A stretch of 64,000 bases of DNA, from the NCBI GenBank assembly GCA_034440575.1, contig JAOTOL010000880.1, positions 1-64,000 on the forward strand, written 5' to 3'. Of the stretch, positions 34,470 through 48,800 are shown piece after piece; the stretch's first letter is position 1; each line of letters opens with the position of its first letter. The position numbers and the translations under genes were made by a program. The notes beneath the pieces are model-generated. The model saw nothing but the letters and a program-made list of their open reading frames with translations. It was not told the DNA's origin and made no database searches. The DNA comes from Imbricaverruca yamaguchii (taxonomy: Eukaryota > Arthropoda > Thecostraca > Neoverrucidae).

Positions 34470-36345
34470 GTGTATGCATGTGGCACGTTCAAGAAATACT
34501 TCAGTCCGCCTGATATTTCGACACCGCCGTTGTTTATAGATGCCTGGAGTCGCTGAACCCGGATAGGGTTCAGTTAAAAATGCGGTTTTCCCACTACCGA
34601 GCTGGCAGTGAAGACCACTGTGCGAATTTACGATGCACGGACCATTTTCAGGTTGTCCGTGGCATTGCGCTGCTTGCGGTCACCACCCCGCTCCTCCACG
34701 CGACGGGTGCGAATATGCAGGCGCGAGATTCGCAGCATATCGACCACGTAGCGCCGGTATTTCAGAGTCCTACCTAGTTTATGTCAGTTGAGAATACCTT
34801 GTGAATCAAAGCAACAGTCGGAGAATCTATTCGGTCGCGATCGCCATTTCGCGAGGCATTGCCGAAGGCTCCAGTGACCTGTGATGCTCTGGTGCTGCAA
34901 CTGAGAAAATTGAAATGAGTAGTTCCTCCATTCCTCTTCGTCTTGCCAGACAGCCCTCCATCGGCTGCGCGCATGAAAAGTGGATCACCTCTTTAGCTGC
35001 TGAGAATATCCTGTCCCAACTGCAAATATGCCGGCGTATTTGTCGAATTTTGACGAACCGCATACAAATGTCCTACTAAATCCCCCTTTATCCATAACAT
35101 AATTGTGCGGACCCTCAGCAAATGATTTCTCTGAAGCCGTCTGGCCGTATTCCAGACGGCATTCTTCTGGCCTGACATATAGCTGACGTTGCTGCAAGCA
35201 GACATTTGGGGTAAACTAGTATTTCCATCGTAACGTAAACGGGCACTTGCGCTTGCATCGGTAAACATTTGCACCCGAACACCCACCGGCGGCGTACACG
35301 ATCTGTGTGGTCTGGTATGCCTATTCTACTGAACCGACTGTGTCCATGTAAGCAGAGCACATAAAATAAAATCCGGCACAACTTTCCGGGACACAGCATT
35401 TGACAAAATGCATATTATCACAATGAGTACGATTGGAGAGTTCTATTAAAACGGTACAAAACAATGCAATGCCCGAACTATCATGGAACAGCGCGCATCT
35501 GCTGCACCAAGAATTGCCATACTACCAACTGTTGAAGGTAGCTGATGGCAAAACTTGCATAGTGGACTAGATAAGAACCCGAATCAAACCACTTTCGGCA
35601 CATGCTGAGGCCTGTGCAAATTGAGTGATCTTTAATACTGTCAGGCTTTTCAAACAGTAGCGCAACACATTATCCTGATGTCGAGGCGCTAATCTCACTA
35701 CATGCTCAGCATATCAACTGAACAACTGAGCGACCGACGCTTCTCCGTACAGCCCGACAAACGATAGTGAGACTAAGTAATGAGCAATGCGCGCCATTTA
35801 CACACGACGAGCACAAAGTACCACATGTACACGGATTGCCAGGATTACCTCACGGCCTGCGATAACACCTGGCACAGGGAATGCGACACACCAATAGATG
35901 GCGCTCGTCGTCCCAGACGGTCCCCGACTGCGCAGTGTCGGCGCCAACATCTGCCGGCACCTCATGTGGGCAAGACACATCGATGAAGAAGTGTGGACTG
36001 AACAGCCCTGGACAGAGGCACTATGAGAAACCGTCAGGCCGCGACACACCGAGTCGGACTCTCGATTGTCTAATCTCCACTGCTGGTGTTGAGCCAGTCC
36101 TTGATTCGTACTCCGGCCGTATGATTCCAAGCAATTACAGGTCCGTAGTGGATCCCAAGTGCAGCACAGAGCCCGCCCCAGCGACACTGGAGATGATGTT
36201 GAGCATAGTCGACGCAGCTTTCCCTACCGCTGCCGATATCACCGCAACCCGCACTCAGAACCCACACGATGGGCTGCAACTGTTCCCACCGCCACCTCCA
36301 TCACCGCCTTCACGCTCTGCAGCGGCCGGCGCCGCCGTCGCACCG
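34470..36345. other. Stretch without recognised gene
   Basis: Lies 3' of WDR27. No domain, array or SINE recognised. Frames here are short and AT-rich. No clear AATAAA was found on the - strand close to the WDR27 stop. Confidence 0.5.
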
Positions 36346-36889
36346 CTAGCTGCCGTCCAGCGGCCAGCTCTGCAGGCGGCCGTCGAGCAGGGCGGCCAGC
36401 AGGCCGGCCCGGCGCGGGTGGAACGCCACGTCGGCGACGGCGGCGGCGGCGCGCAGTCGCGCCAGCGGCCCGCTCGGTCGGCGCACGTCCCACAGCCACA
36501 GCTGCGCGGCGTCGCCGCCGGCCGCCACCAGCCGGCCGCACGCGCTGGCGCGGAAGCCGGCCGGCAGCTGGCGCAGCTGCGGCGCCGCCAGCCGCTGCGC
36601 CAGCCGCGCGGCGCGCGCGTCCCACAGCCGCACGCCGTCGGCCACCGACACGGAGCCGACCAGACGGTGCAGCGGCGGCGCGCCGGCGTCGCACAGCCGC
36701 GCCAGGTGTGGCGGCCGCGGGTGGGCGCGCTCCCACGTGCTGACCACGCTGCCACGCTGCACGTCCAGCAGGCGCACACAGCAGTCCGAGCAGCAGGCCA
36801 CCGCCGCCGTCGAGCGGAACTGGCTGGCGCCGGCCACGTGCAGCACCTCGCGGCACGGCAGCCGACAGTGCAGCGCCGACCGCAGCGTC
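36346..36889 (-). CDS. WDR27: WDR27 last exon
   Basis: Acceptor GCGTGCCGCCAG, chosen over the CAG 14 bases upstream because only it continues the phase of the previous exon. Encodes TLRSALHCRLPCREVLHV, AVACCSDCCVRLLDVQRG, SVADGVRLWDARAARLAQRL, FRASACGRLVAAGGDAAQLW and AAAVADVAFHPRRAGLLAAL, then LLDGRLQSWPLDGS and a stop. These follow the order of the human C-terminal WD repeats ([56 protein letters not shown]). GC is about 75%, which opens long shadow frames in the other frames and strand. Confidence 0.9.
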
Positions 36890-39800
36890 CTGGCGGCACG
36901 CAGCTGCGTTAACGAGAGGCAGGCGCCACGGTCCCGGGCTGTGGTACACATTGCGTTGGAAGGTGCGTCTCGTGTGAACGCATACGCCAGTAGTAAGGCT
37001 GTTGGGCGGAAATACGAGCGAGGTCCAATTCGCTTCATCTTTTCACAAGTTGGATTTGGATTAATATTTGGAAGTATTTTGAAATGTCTGGCATATTTAG
37101 CTATCCATGCAATATTTCACAACCGCGCCCGATAACCGCCATAATTCAGGCATGAAAATAACATGGTCCGTGACATGACATAGTGAACCCTGAGCAGGCA
37201 CAAGAAATAATTATCTCTGAATTTTACAGGGTTTGGGGCAAAATTCAGCGGACAGAATTCGCCGTCCTCGCCGGAAATACGTGTCATGTAGCAACCTCTG
37301 GACGGATTGACCGAAGGTGCCAACACTCGAAGACATGGTCCCGTTTAAATGATATAGGCCAAAAGTAGGTAGGCGTGAGGTAAGTTTGTTTGTTTATTGG
37401 GTGGTTCACGACACACTTTATGTGCATTCACGGCTAATGGCGCCGCCCACACTGTTTCGCCGGTGGGCCGCGGGATTGGGAAATGTTCCGAGCGGCGCTA
37501 GTGTCGAACCCAGGACCTTTGGTACCGAGATCCCAACACCTTAACCAATCGGCCACCCGCCCCCGCGAGGTAAGTTAAAGAATGCACCTCCCATATAATG
37601 AACCTAATGTCGGCAATTATTCCGCTATTTCAGGATACATTTACACTAAGCTTTATGCATCCTAAGAGCGTCGCGACTGAGCCGACGAGACCAGACCGGG
37701 TCGCTAAGTTAGTTTTATTTCTCGGAGTTCAAGGAATGTCCTCTTGATCTTCGATCTTGATCGTAATAATCCCTACCTAATAATGCATGCTAAAAGAAAA
37801 AAAAAACACTGATAACCATACACTAATTACGGCAATGAAGATGTATTATTAAATTCAGATGTTCGCCACTAGACAGGATAATGAAAGGGAATGGACCGAG
37901 TTGTTTTCGAGTGCATGAACACTGGAAGAGGATTTCATTGTCACCACGTAAACCAAGAAAAATCGAAATAGTCGCATTAAAAGGCAATGCGTAACGTGTG
38001 TTGTGATATTTTGGTGTAATACGTTAAAACATACACAACATAGGTAAGAAAACGCATGTATTGCGGTGAAAACGACGATTAACTCCCTTTTATTTGTCGT
38101 GAAAAATTGAAACTCAGGCAAGTACGGTGTCGCAACTTTGTAGTAGTACCTAATCAAAACACCCACGTTTTCAGACCTCTCGGCTCGACGTTGGGGCATT
38201 TTGAAGTCTAAATGTACTCGATTCAGATAGTTTTCAATGGAATGCCTTCCACGGTGTCCTTTCGACTGATCTAGAGTCCCTATAGCATATTCAGCTATAA
38301 TTATTTATATACCCATTCCTTCCTTCTAACGTCACCAGCATGTAACAATACAACAATGCATTGTTACATGCTGGTTATAATTCCATAGCAAGTTATGCAT
38401 CACACAAACCATTATAAAAATTGAACCATCGAATACAAAGACAATGCAATAGGACACACAGAACGAGAAAATACGCTCGTCACAAGGTTTAACAGCATAT
38501 ATAAGAACATCTAACCGCAACACTCGGCCTCCCCACTCACGTCCGTCCGTCGCCGTCCTCGGAAATACGAAGCAGACCAACACTGTCTCCCCCGCCGGTC
38601 AGAATGAACTCGTCCAAGAAGAAGAACTGCGCGGCAGTGACCGGGGCTTTGACTGCGGCTCGTCGTACGATCTTGCTGCCGGACGGAAACGCCCACAGCT
38701 GGGTGCCGGCGTCCGATGTGGCCACCTGGTGGAGACAGGAGACAACTCGACGTCGCCGATCTAGATGGATGCACCGGCCTGTTCAGCTCAAGTATCATAA
38801 CCCAGCGGTGCCAAACGCAGCGTTGGCGCCGGCTATCTCATTTTAACTTATTGGTGCGTGCAAAATCACAAAAAGGCTAGTTCAATTACTTTCCATTATG
38901 CAATCTCGTTCCAGTTTCTCCAGATAAGACAGGTTTGTATTAATTAAAATGTAGTTTTAAACAGTGCTGGAAAAACTGACGTTTGTTGGTGTCATGCATA
39001 CCAATACATTATATATTCCAGGATTGTGACTAGACTAAATTAAATATTTCGTACTCCAGAAGGGAAAGCGTGGAAAAACATTGTTTGGTTGAGTGCTACC
39101 ACTCAAAGTCCATACCTGAAAACAACTAGCAGTTTCAGCGATTCCTGCACGCCAACCAGTCAACGTCACAATACATCTTTGAAAGGCAGTACAAAGCGTA
39201 TCGCATTGTCCGACGAGCATGTCATGCTCGTCGGCGTTGCGCTAAAAACTACGCGCAACTGGCGGCGCTTCACATGTGTGAAGACGCTATATTTGCGTCA
39301 ATATAGTCAATAATTAAGTAAATATTTATTCAATATTGATTCAATATTTATCAATATTTATTCTTATATATGATATATTTAGATCAATCAATCTATACAT
39401 ATTTTTTAGATACTTGTGCTGGAGTGCTCGCTCACAAGTACCAGAAATCGCTAGTTGGAAAATCTGGGGGTAATTGGTATCGCCGGAGTAAATGCCTGAA
39501 GCCTCGCTTGGCCACTAAGGCATCTTGAATGTGCAATCGAAAGTCATTTTATTAAAGAGACGACTTTGTTTTAGACACAATGAGCCCATTCAATGCAAGA
39601 AAATCGCAAGAAAATCACTTCAAATTTACGAAAATCGGCCCCGGAGCAAGCAAGTTCTCTGAGGCGATTACATCAAGAAACAAATGTCATTTGTGCACCT
39701 ATGCATGACTGTCAAATAATTTATTTTAATAAATGTGTGCGAAGATAAATCATGCGTCTTGAAATATAACTGCATTTGTGGTTCATCAGTGTCAGTGAAC

Positions 39801-42800
39801 GGTCCGTAATACATGTTCTAAATTTACTCCGAGCTATCACCTGTCCGCCCGCCCCGTGATCAGCTGTACTTCTAATGCTGTGGTAAGCAATTCCGACCAG
39901 CTCTATTTAATACCGCCATTCCTGCCAGGGTAAGAAGCGGATGGCGCCAATGCCAGCTTCGGAGTGCGACGTGAAGCCGCGACATCGAACAGGTGAGACT
40001 GGTGGAATTTTCCCGATAAGTCCCGTCCAGGTGGGCGCATATGACACGATTCCAAATGGCCTACTGACATGGGTCAGGAATGAAGAACCACAGATGTTCT
40101 CGACCGATGAACATTATCAATTAAATTTAACCCGTCCCGTCTCGGGTGGCCTTCAATCGCCCCTCAGGTTTTTCGTGGACAGTGAACGAAAGGCGTGAGG
40201 CGGCGCGCCAAAATTTGACATACCTTTTCCCACATCAATTTGGCATGCTGTTTCAAAATTTTGAAGTAAGGCCATCTAGGGTCAACGAGTTTAGTCAGGG
40301 TCAAGTGAGGTCACTTCCAAAAAAAGCTGAACCAGCCATCACGCTTTAACGGACACAGATATTTTAACGAAACTTCCAGCGTATGTTTATCTTTAGGGAT
40401 GCAATAAAACTTACCGGAGGAATGTTTTTTTCATTTTTGACATTATAATTTTGAATAATTTCTTATTAGTTAAAATCGAAGATTCTGTCTAAAGTAAACA
40501 TTTTTAGGAGAGCAAGTTGACTTCCAACAATGTTTCTCAGTCTGTTCTACCCATCAGAAAGGGAAATTGAAGAAAACTTGAACTCAAAATTTTGAAATTT
40601 CAACAACGAAAAATTGTGTGGGGGGCAAACAACAGTATAGCCCTGGTTGATTTCGCTGTCCTTTCTGATTCCATTTTTATTTTTTCTTGTACTCCAGCTC
40701 AAAAATTAATACTTCAGCTAAAACATTTTGTACTCCACTACCAAGAAAAAAATATGGAAATCCAATACTGGGTTTAAATGTAGTTTCTTCCTCCTATTTC
40801 CCAGACATCAAATGAACGTATTCCTTCGTTAAAGCAGCTTGCTTCTGTAAGTAAACCGCAATTATTAATGTGACATTTAAGATGATATCGAATATTCAAA
40901 AAAATCCCTTTAATCTTTGACGCGATAAGGCACTGCATCTCCGGCCACTAGAAAGCCGCTATCGGCGTTGGTTCGGATGCTGTTCCCAGACATCCACCGC
41001 GGAGAGTCTCTCCATCCGCCGCCACAGCTGTGGTTAGTGTGGTGTCCCTACTCGCCAAGTGGCCGCCACAGCTGTGGTCAGTGTGGTGTCCCTACTCGCT
41101 AAGTGGCCGCCACAGCTGTGGTCAGTGTTGTGTCCCTACTCGCCAAGTGGCCGCCACAGCTGTGGTCACTGTGGTGTCCCTACTCGCCAAGTGGCCGCCA
41201 CAGTTGTGGTCAGTGTGGTGTCCCTCCTCGCCAAGTGGCCGCCACAGCTGTGGTCAGTGTGGTGTCCTTACTCGCCAAGTGGCCGCCACAGCTGTGGTCA
41301 GTGTGGTGTCCCTACTCGCCAAGTGGCCGCCACAGCTGTGGTCAGTGCGGTGTCCCTACTCGCCAAGGGCCGCCACAGCTGTGGTCAGTGTGGTGTCCCT
41401 ACTGCCAAGTGGTCGCCACAGCTGTGGTCAGTGTGGTGTCCCTACTGCCAAGTGGTCGCCACAGCTGTGGTCAGTGCGGTGTCCCTACTCGCCAAGTGGC
41501 CGCCACAGCTGTGGTCAGTGTGGTGTCCCTACTCGCCAAGTGGTCGCCACAGCTGTGGTCAGTGTGGTGTCCCTACTGCCAAGTGGCCGCCACAGCTGTG
41601 GTCAGTGTGGTGTCCCTACTCGCCAAGTGGCCGCCACAGCTGTGGTCAGTGTGGTGTCCCTACTCGCCAAGTGGCCGCCACAGCTGTGGTCAGTGTGGTG
41701 TCCCTACTCGCCAAGTGGCCGCCACGGCTGTGGTCAGCGTGGTGTCCCTACTCGCCAAGTGGCCGCCACAGTTGTGGTCAGTGTGGTGTCCCTACTCGCC
41801 AAGTGGCCGCCACAGTTGTGGTCAGTGTGGTGTCCCTCCTCGCCAAGTGGCCGCCACAGCTGTGGTCAGTGTGGTGTCCCTACTCGCCAAGTGGCCGCTA
41901 CAGCTGTGGTCAGTGTGGTGTCCCTACTCGCCAAGTGGCCAAGTTGCCGTACTCCAGCTTAATGCCAACAGATTCGAATAAACTGTCGATATGAATGGAC
42001 ACTTGGGCTACGGGGGTGGGGGGTCACATGCAACAAACTAACACCAGTCACGTGGCCAATATAATCGTTCAGCATTTCACTGAATCACTATTCATACATA
42101 ATTAGACTTGGACTTTCTGGTCTGTTGAATTACATCACCACGCTTGAGATCATGTCGAATGCGGTGGTAATTTGATGAGACAGCCAGCAAGTCTTGCTGC
42201 TCCATTCATCCTCGATCCACCGCATCGTCCAGGGTGATCTTGCAGCCCTGCATCGGCTTTGTGGACCGTGCACGGGTAAGCATGAGAAGCTCCCTGATGT
42301 ACTGGTGGGAAGGCTCCCTGGTGTATATTCGTGTGAGCGTTCTGTCCGGATGCATCCAGTGAATTGCACTCTCTGTGAGTTTGCATTCATTGCCAGAAGT
42401 CTAGCCTTCCGTAAGAAGAACATTTTCTGGAGAGAATTAATTCGTCATCCAGAACTAATAGTATTCTGGATGACGAAATCCATATACATTTTTTCAACCC
42501 TGGTCATATGCATGAAGGAATGCGACTTCGGAACTAACCAGGGTCAGGGACATGGCCTTACCCTGGATGTGTGCCATTCAGGACATTATCTTCTCGGAAA
42601 AAAAAATTATACGCTTTTTCACCTGAGGGTTGAACGGAGTTGTTCGAATATGCCTACGACCATACTGCTGTTTGATAAACATGCCGAAAACCGACTGCGG
42701 AATACAAAAGGTGTTCTTGGTGTCAGAAACATAAAACATTATCCCCTCCCAAGTGAAATGCTTCTTAATTTTCCCAATCCATAACCAGAATTCTAACAAC

Positions 42801-45800
42801 AAAATCCAATCACGTGGGCCTGGAAAGTACACGTGTGATTTGGCACGTGCGGCTAAACGGCCAAACATCAGCTGCCAAGGTTGTGCCGAAGCACTGGCAG
42901 GCACTCGAAGCTAGCCGCTAAAACTGCGCTACTGACCTGGGGCTGCACAGGCACGTGGACTCAATGGTAGATCCTGGGTCTATCCAGCCCACCCAGGTAA
43001 CAGACGCATCACGCTCAACCGCAGTGATCAATTATTCGTGAAAAAGGGTGGAATATGCCACCTTTTTAACACTCGATCGACATCCATCTCCAAGAGGTAT
43101 CGACATCCTGCTCCTTGATGCATGCTGATGAAGTCTTTGTGTCTCCTTTCTAACAGTACCTCGTTTATACGTATCATGTTAATGTTCTCGATGAGGAATG
43201 GTGACACACGAACATTTCGCAACGCAAGTTCAGGTAAAGGGATTAATATATGATAAGGTGTACAATGCCAGTTTATAGCATAGGTATTATTCTTTGTATC
43301 CCAGATATAGCTCTTCCTAAATTATGAATCTAAATGCAAATGATGAAGGCATAGCCATATGTGCCTACACCACTGGCTCAAATTTGAGCCTGAATGACAT
43401 CAACAGGATTTTAAATGACACTAATTTCATTGCAAATTTCGACATCCTACTATACTCCTTTAGACATCTCGCACCCAGCGAAAAATCTATAATTTCAGCT
43501 CTGTTTAACCGGAGCCTACCAGTCTGTTGCCGGCGAGGTTCCACGCCACCGAAGTGACCGGACCCTGCACGCCCATCAGGAACTTGTCCTGGCGCGCCTC
43601 CAGGTCGGTCAGCTGGGCCACTTCCAGCGAGCGGCCAAGGCGTGTCGTGCAGGCCACGTGTTTGCCGTTGCCTGCAGCAGCGCCGGGTCAAGGTCACCAC
43701 GGCAGGTGCAGACCACTTACACCACCGCCCGGTACTGCGACACGTGCACGCCGATCAAGGCTATCACGAGTAGTGCAGATGGTTGCAGAACGATGTAAGG
43801 TGTAACTGATCGAATGTTGCATATTTCATTTGTTGTTTTGTATTTCGTCTATTTCGTGTTAAATATCATAAATTGAGAACCATCATATTTTTAATTGGCT
43901 TACATTTATCACCCTGATAGTCTTCGGAGAGATTTGCGTAACGATACACATTCATAAACAAAACTGATGCTACTGGATAAACGATTTTTCAGAAGAGCAA
44001 ATGCCTGGCATACTTCTCAGGAGAACCCTGTGACCAAACATATTGTGGCGTTTAAGCACGCCACAATGGAATGCGGTGATTTTGTTTCGGGTAGTCGCTG
44101 AGCATTGAGTAGAATGGGACCATTGGACCGGTGCTGGCAATACTGGACACACGTCCGCTACAATCCCAATGCACATACGTATGCCGAGATATACGCAAGT
44201 GTATACTATCTCATCTTGATCAGAGCAGTACACGGGTACGCTAACACGGGCTTTTTCACCCCTCCCTCTGTTGGTTTGGTATGCTTTTTAACATTAGGTC
44301 CTTTGGGAGAAAGATGCTCGCCGGACGACCCTCCCCTCCCCCGAGCGTATCGCATGCATAGCGAATTCACGCCCATAGTCCATTTGAAAAGGGCACCTTT
44401 CCTCCCCTCTCCTTACCCCTCAGAACTCTGCTTACATGTAACTCTCACTGATTAATGCACTGCCTCTGCTCCCATCCCACCACCTACTAGCCATATCCGA
44501 CCAGCTTGCCACCATTGGACTGTTCATAAACTTAGCAATGCTAATTAGGCATAATTCTTGTATCTGCTTCATTAACATTACTAAGCAGAAACCTGACCAG
44601 TCGGGAGAGATGTCGCACTGTTCTGGCACACCAACCAAGCACACATACACGCAGCAGGGACAGACGTCGCCACCAGCTGCCAGATACCAATCACACACAC
44701 GGCAGGGACAGACGTCGCCACCAGCCGGCGTATACCGACCACACACGGGAACAGACGTCGCCACCAGCTGCGGAACCGACCCACGGCAGGGACAGACGTC
44801 GCCACCAGCCGGCGGATACCGACCACACACGGCAGGGACAGACGTCGCCACCGCCGGCGGATACCAACCACACACACGGCAGGGACAGACGTCGCCACCA
44901 GCCGGCGGATACCGACCACACACACGGCAGGGACAGACGTCGCCACCAGCCGGCGTATACCGACCACACACACGGCAGGGACAGACATCGCCACCAGCTG
45001 GCGGATACAGACCACACACACAACAGGGACAGACGTCGCCACCAGCCGGCGGATACCGACCACACACACAACAGGGACAGACGTCGCCACCAGCTGGCGG
45101 ATACCGACCACACACTCGGCAGGGACAGACATCGCCACCAGCTGGCGGATACAGACCACACACACAACAGGGACAGACGTCGCCACCAGCTGGCGGATAC
45201 AGACCACACACACAACAGGGACAGACGTCGCCACCAGCCGGCGGATACCGACCACACACACGGCACGGACAGACGTCGCCACCAGCCGGCGGATACCGAC
45301 CACACACACGGCACGGACAGACGTCGCCACCAGCCGGCGGATACCGACCACACACACGGCAGGGACAGACGTCGCCACCAGCCGGCGGATACCGATACAC
45401 ACACGGCAGGGACAGACGTCGCCACCAGCCGGCGGATACCGACCACACACACGGCACGGACAGACGTCGCCACCAGCCGGCGGATACCGACCACACACAC
45501 GGCAGGGACAGACGTCGCCACCAGCCGGCGGATACCGACCCGACAGTGCGATCCTCAGCAGTGTATCTCCGCGGCCCAGCACGCGCACTGGCCGGCCCGG
45601 CTGGGCGGCCGTCACGCGGCACCGGTAGTCGGTGGCGTGGCCGGTGGCGTGGCCGGTGGCGTGGCCGGCGGCGTGGCCGGCGGCGTGGCCGGCGGCGTGG
45701 CCGGCGGCGTGGTTGGCGGTCGTCTGTGGCGACACTGTCGGACGGTCGGCGGCCGACGGCAGGTTGGTCAGCGAGAGACGAGACGGGGCAGCCTGCCGCA

Positions 45801-48800
45801 GACAACACCGTCAGATGCAGGTCCGGCCCGCAGCAGACGACACCGTCAGACACGGGTCTAGTCTGCGACAGACCACACTGTCAGACACAGGCCTAGCCTG
45901 CGACAGACCACACCGTCAGACACAGGGCTAGTCTGCCGCAGACTACACCGTCAGATGCAGGCCTAGTCTGCCGCAGACAACACCGTCAGATGCAGGTCCG
46001 GCCCGCAGCAGACGACACCGTCAGACACGGGTCTAGTCTGCGACAGACCACACAATCGAACACAGGCTTGGTCTGCAGCAGATCACACCATCCGACACGG
46101 ATCTAGTCTGCGACAGACCACACCCTCAGAGGCGGTCATATCATCCGACACGGATCTAGTCTGCGACAGACCACACTCTCAGAGGCGGCCTGTGACAGAC
46201 CATACACTCAGGCGCGGTCCTAGCCCGCAGCAGACCACACCATCAGACGCGGTCCTAGTCGTCTACGACAGACCACACAATCAGGCACAGGCTCTGTCTG
46301 CGGCAGGTCACACTACCCAACACGCGTCGACCATATCGGCAACTATATTGCATGTAGTGGTTGTGAAAGATACCTTTGTGTGCACTGTAAATATGCGGTA
46401 TTCTGGAAATGAAATGACGCTTTTCGGATGAAGAAACATGATGTGAATCCTACAACAACCAACAAAAGTTGACTTGTAAAAAACCTATACGTCCAAGCAA
46501 GGTGTCTCAAGTTCGCACCTTCCCATTCTGTATTATTTTCGATAAAAACACAATTCCAGATCAAGAAAAATAATTGCTCCGAAAATACGATGCCTAGTAA
46601 GTACTCATCCCAAGCTTCCTGTCGGGTGACGTGCAAGATGCATACGGGTCGCAATGAATGAAAAAGAAGGCATGTGCACGATGCATACAGGTCGCGATGA
46701 ATGAAAAAGAAGGCATGTGTAAGAAGCACATGTCAATGGCACACCAATATCCATATATTGCTGGGCGGCTATCAATGAATTGATGTACCGTTTGTGAACC
46801 GCGTCGTACTAGCCAATTCCAATGATCCCAGCTCACATCCACGTCCACGTTCCGTCGGGCACCGCTTGGACAGCCCGCTAACTCACCTCGCCCTATAACG
46901 GTCACCAGATCCACAGATCCAGATAGACGAAATCCAGCCAGGTTAGTAATTTCACCATACAACGGTCACCAGATCCACAGATTCAGATCCACTAGATCCA
47001 GTCAGGTGACTCACTTCACCATAAAACGGTCACCAGATCCACAGACCCAGATAGACGAGATCCAGCCAGGTGGGCCATTTCACTATTCAACGGTCACCAG
47101 ATCCACAGATCCGGATACACCAGATCCAGCCAGGTGACTCACTTCACCCTACAACGGTCACCAGATCCACAGATCCAGCAGCCAGGCAGCCCATTTTACC
47201 TCACAATGATCATCAGATCCACATACTGAGTGGAACGGCCCATTTCACCTTGCAATGGGCACCAGATTCACGGATACAGACCCACCGGATCCAGTCAGGT
47301 GGCTCATTTCACCCCACCACCGGCATCAGGTCGACACCAGCCACGTGTTGGCCAGTGGCACGCGGCCGCTCCCACCTTGGCCTTGGCGTTGGTGCGCGGC
47401 TGGAACATGGCGCGACGCGGCGCCGTCCCGTAGCCGGAGGAGCGCACCTTCCGTGCCGCAGCCGTCGGTCGGACCGGCGGTGGCGCCGGCGGCGGCCGTG
47501 GCCGCAGCACCGAGTCGTCCGGCAGTGGTGACCTTACCGCAGGTCAACGCAGGTCAGCTGTCGGCCGGGACCAGGCGAGTGAAGGTGGCGTCTGCGAGGT
47601 CAGTGCGGTCAGTGGTGTGAGCGGGACAGGCGGGGTTCAGCTGTCGGCCGGGACCAGGCGAGTGATGGTGGCGTCTGCGAGGTCAGTGCGGTCAGTGGTG
47701 TGAGCGGGACAGCCGGGGTTCAGCTGTCGGCCGGGACCAGGCGAGTGATGGTGGCGTCTGCGAGGTCAGTGCGGTCAGTGGTGTGAGCGGGACAGCCGGG
47801 GTTCAGCTGTCGGCCGGGACCAGGCGAGTGATGGTGGCGTCTGCGAGGTCAGTGCGGTCAGTGGCGTGAGCGCGACAGTCGGAGCTCGGCGATGGTCAGA
47901 GCTGAGGTGGTCACAATGAATTCGTGGAGGTCATAAGCGTTCGTGATCAGCTAAAGCAATGCACTAATTCACGTCAATCTAACGTGTGAAGATGGGAACA
48001 TAAATTGAGGTCATCTGCCCCACCAGGTGAGAGGGAATAATTGAAGATGACTGGAGGTCGGTGGCGGGTTAACATGAATGACGAGTCTGGCCTGCATTTA
48101 CGCAACACCTTGTCATAATGACACATTCAAATATCGTTTTCCAGGCTGCGCAAGAGCGAGACGGTACGTGCAGGCGTGAACACACACGCCTATAGTCCTG
48201 GACGCGCCCGCACACGCATCCAATATGAAGACCGTGACCAGTCTTGAAGAAAGTCATGTCACCGATAAATCCAGACACAGCACCGCGGACCGCAGGACCA
48301 GATCACTAAGGACCCACCCACACACACCCAGACGCAGTGATAAATTATTCAAGAAATAGGGTGGAATATACCACTTTCTGAACAATCAATCGACATCCTT
48401 CTCCAAGAAGTATCGACATCCTGCTCCTTGATGCATGCTCATGAGGTCTTCATGCCTCCTTTCTGACAGTATCCCATTTATAAGTAGCATTGTCTCATGC
48501 GCATTCTCTCGATAAAGAATGGTGGTACGCGAAAATCTCACAACGCAATTCCAGGTGAAAGAATTACCTAAAATGTGATAGGGCAATGCAAAATGCAATA
48601 CAAGATTATAGCAGCTATTATTCTCCCTATCCAGGCTATAGCTCTTCTTAGATTAATAATCTAAAAACAAATTATAAAGGTGCCAGCATAAGTACCTACA
48701 CCGTTGGCACCGGAGTCTGAAGACATCAAAAGTATTTTAACTGGCACTAATTCCAAGGCAAATTTCGACATCCTACTGTACTCGTTTCGACATCTCACAC

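Noticed and set aside
40930..41025. Possible WDR27 exon (AADGETLR) at the left edge of the 44-base array
   Set aside because: WDR27 exons 9 and 10 join directly in phase and match the human protein without a gap, so no exon is needed; the phase here is also wrong.
44432..45896. Cys/Tyr-rich frames of 276-473 residues in several frames
   Set aside because: Translations of the 48-base array downstream of WDR27 exon 8; only 45540-45723 is coding.
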